Below are positions 4,867 to 5,311 of a DNA stretch of 5,311 nt, piece after piece. Position numbers and translations under genes: made by a program. The DNA comes from Gemmatimonadales bacterium (GTDB taxonomy: Bacteria; Gemmatimonadota; Gemmatimonadetes; Gemmatimonadales; GWC2-71-9), in NCBI GenBank assembly GCA_025924275.1, contig JAICEH010000157.1:1-5311 (forward strand), written 5' to 3'. Each line of letters opens with the position of its first letter. Positions within the stretch are counted from its first letter, which is position 1. The notes beneath the pieces are model-generated. The model was not told the origin of the DNA and did no database searches. It saw only the letters and a program-made list of their open reading frames with translations.

Positions 4867-5258
4867 TCACGCGGGAGGACGTGCAGTCCTGGATCGAACG
4901 GCTCGACGGCGGCACGGTCGAGCTGGACGAGCTCGAGCCCGGGCTCTGGCGGGTGCGCACCCAGGAGGGGGCGGAGGTGGTGGTGAATTACGCCTCGCCG
5001 GTCGTTATCCTCCGGGTGCGGGTGATGGAGGTGCCCGCGGACGAGCGGCTGCGGGCCGACCTCTTCCGGCAGCTCCTGACGTTCAACGCGCGCGAACTCG
5101 TCCACGGTTCCTACGGCCTGGAGAACGGGCACGTGGTGCTGACCGACACGCTCGAACTCGAGGGGCTCGACTACCGCTCCCTCGAGGCGAGCTTCGACGC
5201 GCTCACCGTCTCGCTCGCCTCGCACCTCGGCTCGCTGGCCGCCTTCCGGGAGGGCTGA
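4863..5258 (+). CDS. YbjN / type III secretion chaperone-like protein, 131 aa
   Basis: This is a soluble acidic protein with no signal peptide or membrane segment. It has an N-terminal helix (DVQSWIERLD), a run of beta strands (GLWRVRTQEGAEVVVNY, then PVVILRVRVMEVP), a helix with LFRQLLTFNAREL (68-80), a strand pair (GSYGLENGHVVLTDTL) and a long C-terminal helix (LDYRSLEASFDALTVSLASHL). This helix-strands-helix-strands-helix order, with the LLxxNaxxxxgsyg..ng.vvL core, is typical of YbjN and the related CesT/SycE-type chaperone fold. These usually bind partner proteins; the molecular role of YbjN itself is poorly defined. It starts at ATG 4863 in an ATGA overlap with array gene 7, with GGAGG at 4852-4856, and sits 4 nt before pspA. 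The position suggests it may bind PspA or the array proteins, which is inference. Confidence 0.72.
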   Translation: MITREDVQSWIERLDGGTVELDELEPGLWRVRTQEGAEVVVNYASPVVILRVRVMEVPADERLRADLFRQLLTFNARELVHGSYGLENGHVVLTDTLELEGLDYRSLEASFDALTVSLASHLGSLAAFREG

Positions 5259-5262
5259 CCGC

Positions 5263-5311
5263 ATGGGGATCCTTGACCGGCTGTCGACGATGTTCCGGTC
5301 GAACATCAACG
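5263..5311 (+). CDS. pspA: PspA/IM30 (Vipp1) family protein, 5' end only
   Basis: Only 16 codons are in the window: MGILDRLSTMFRSNIN. The start matches the N-terminal amphipathic helix of PspA/IM30 proteins (M-G-[IL]-[FL]-x-R...[AS]N-[IL]-N), the membrane-inserting element used by PspA and Vipp1 to bind and protect stressed membranes. GGGAGGG at 5248-5254 precedes ATG 5263 with normal spacing, and a 4-nt gap to the YbjN-like gene implies co-transcription. Identification relies on a short piece, but it is the most conserved part of the family and the context agrees. The remaining coiled-coil body lies beyond the window. Confidence 0.83.
   Translation, partial: MGILDRLSTMFRSNIN

Overview
The window is very GC-rich with strong G/C preference at third codon positions. 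Every supported gene reads left to right, with almost no intergenic DNA. Codon use, the two-subunit L-serine dehydratase and the style of the small membrane proteins suggest a GC-rich Gram-negative environmental bacterium. Gemmatimonadota is my best guess from general familiarity; no taxonomic marker is present, so it is an inference.

Layout: (1) Positions 1-701 hold the C-terminal catalytic domain of an S9 (DPP-IV-like) serine peptidase; its N-terminal part lies before the window. (2) Positions 743-2503 are a compact three-gene unit: a 71-aa protein of unknown function, then the beta (sdaAB) and alpha (sdaAA) chains of an iron-sulfur L-serine dehydratase. (3) A 70-nt gap (2504-2573) is the only AT-richer patch and carries an ECF-sigma-like promoter candidate, TGAAAC-N17-CGTA. 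(4) Positions 2574-4866 hold seven consecutive small paralogous genes (93-125 aa), called array genes 1-7 here. Each has one or two N-terminal membrane segments, usually a basic stretch after the membrane, and a C-terminal coiled coil ending in a nearly invariant 13-residue signature, E-L-E-E-R-L-D-F-[A/T]-E-R-x-L. (5) Positions 4863-5258 encode a YbjN/secretion-chaperone-like protein. (6) At 5263 a PspA/IM30 (Vipp1) gene begins and runs off the window.

Regions 4-6 look like one transcript. Five junctions are 4-nt ATGA or GTGA overlaps, one is a 14-nt overlap, and two are 4-nt gaps. The array proteins have the layout of PspB (short membrane anchor plus cytoplasmic coiled coil), and their signature can be aligned with the coiled coil of PspB. 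I therefore read the locus as an unusual phage-shock/envelope-stress operon in which a PspB-like membrane partner has been amplified to seven divergent copies beside PspA. The serine dehydratase unit and the peptidase show no functional link to it.
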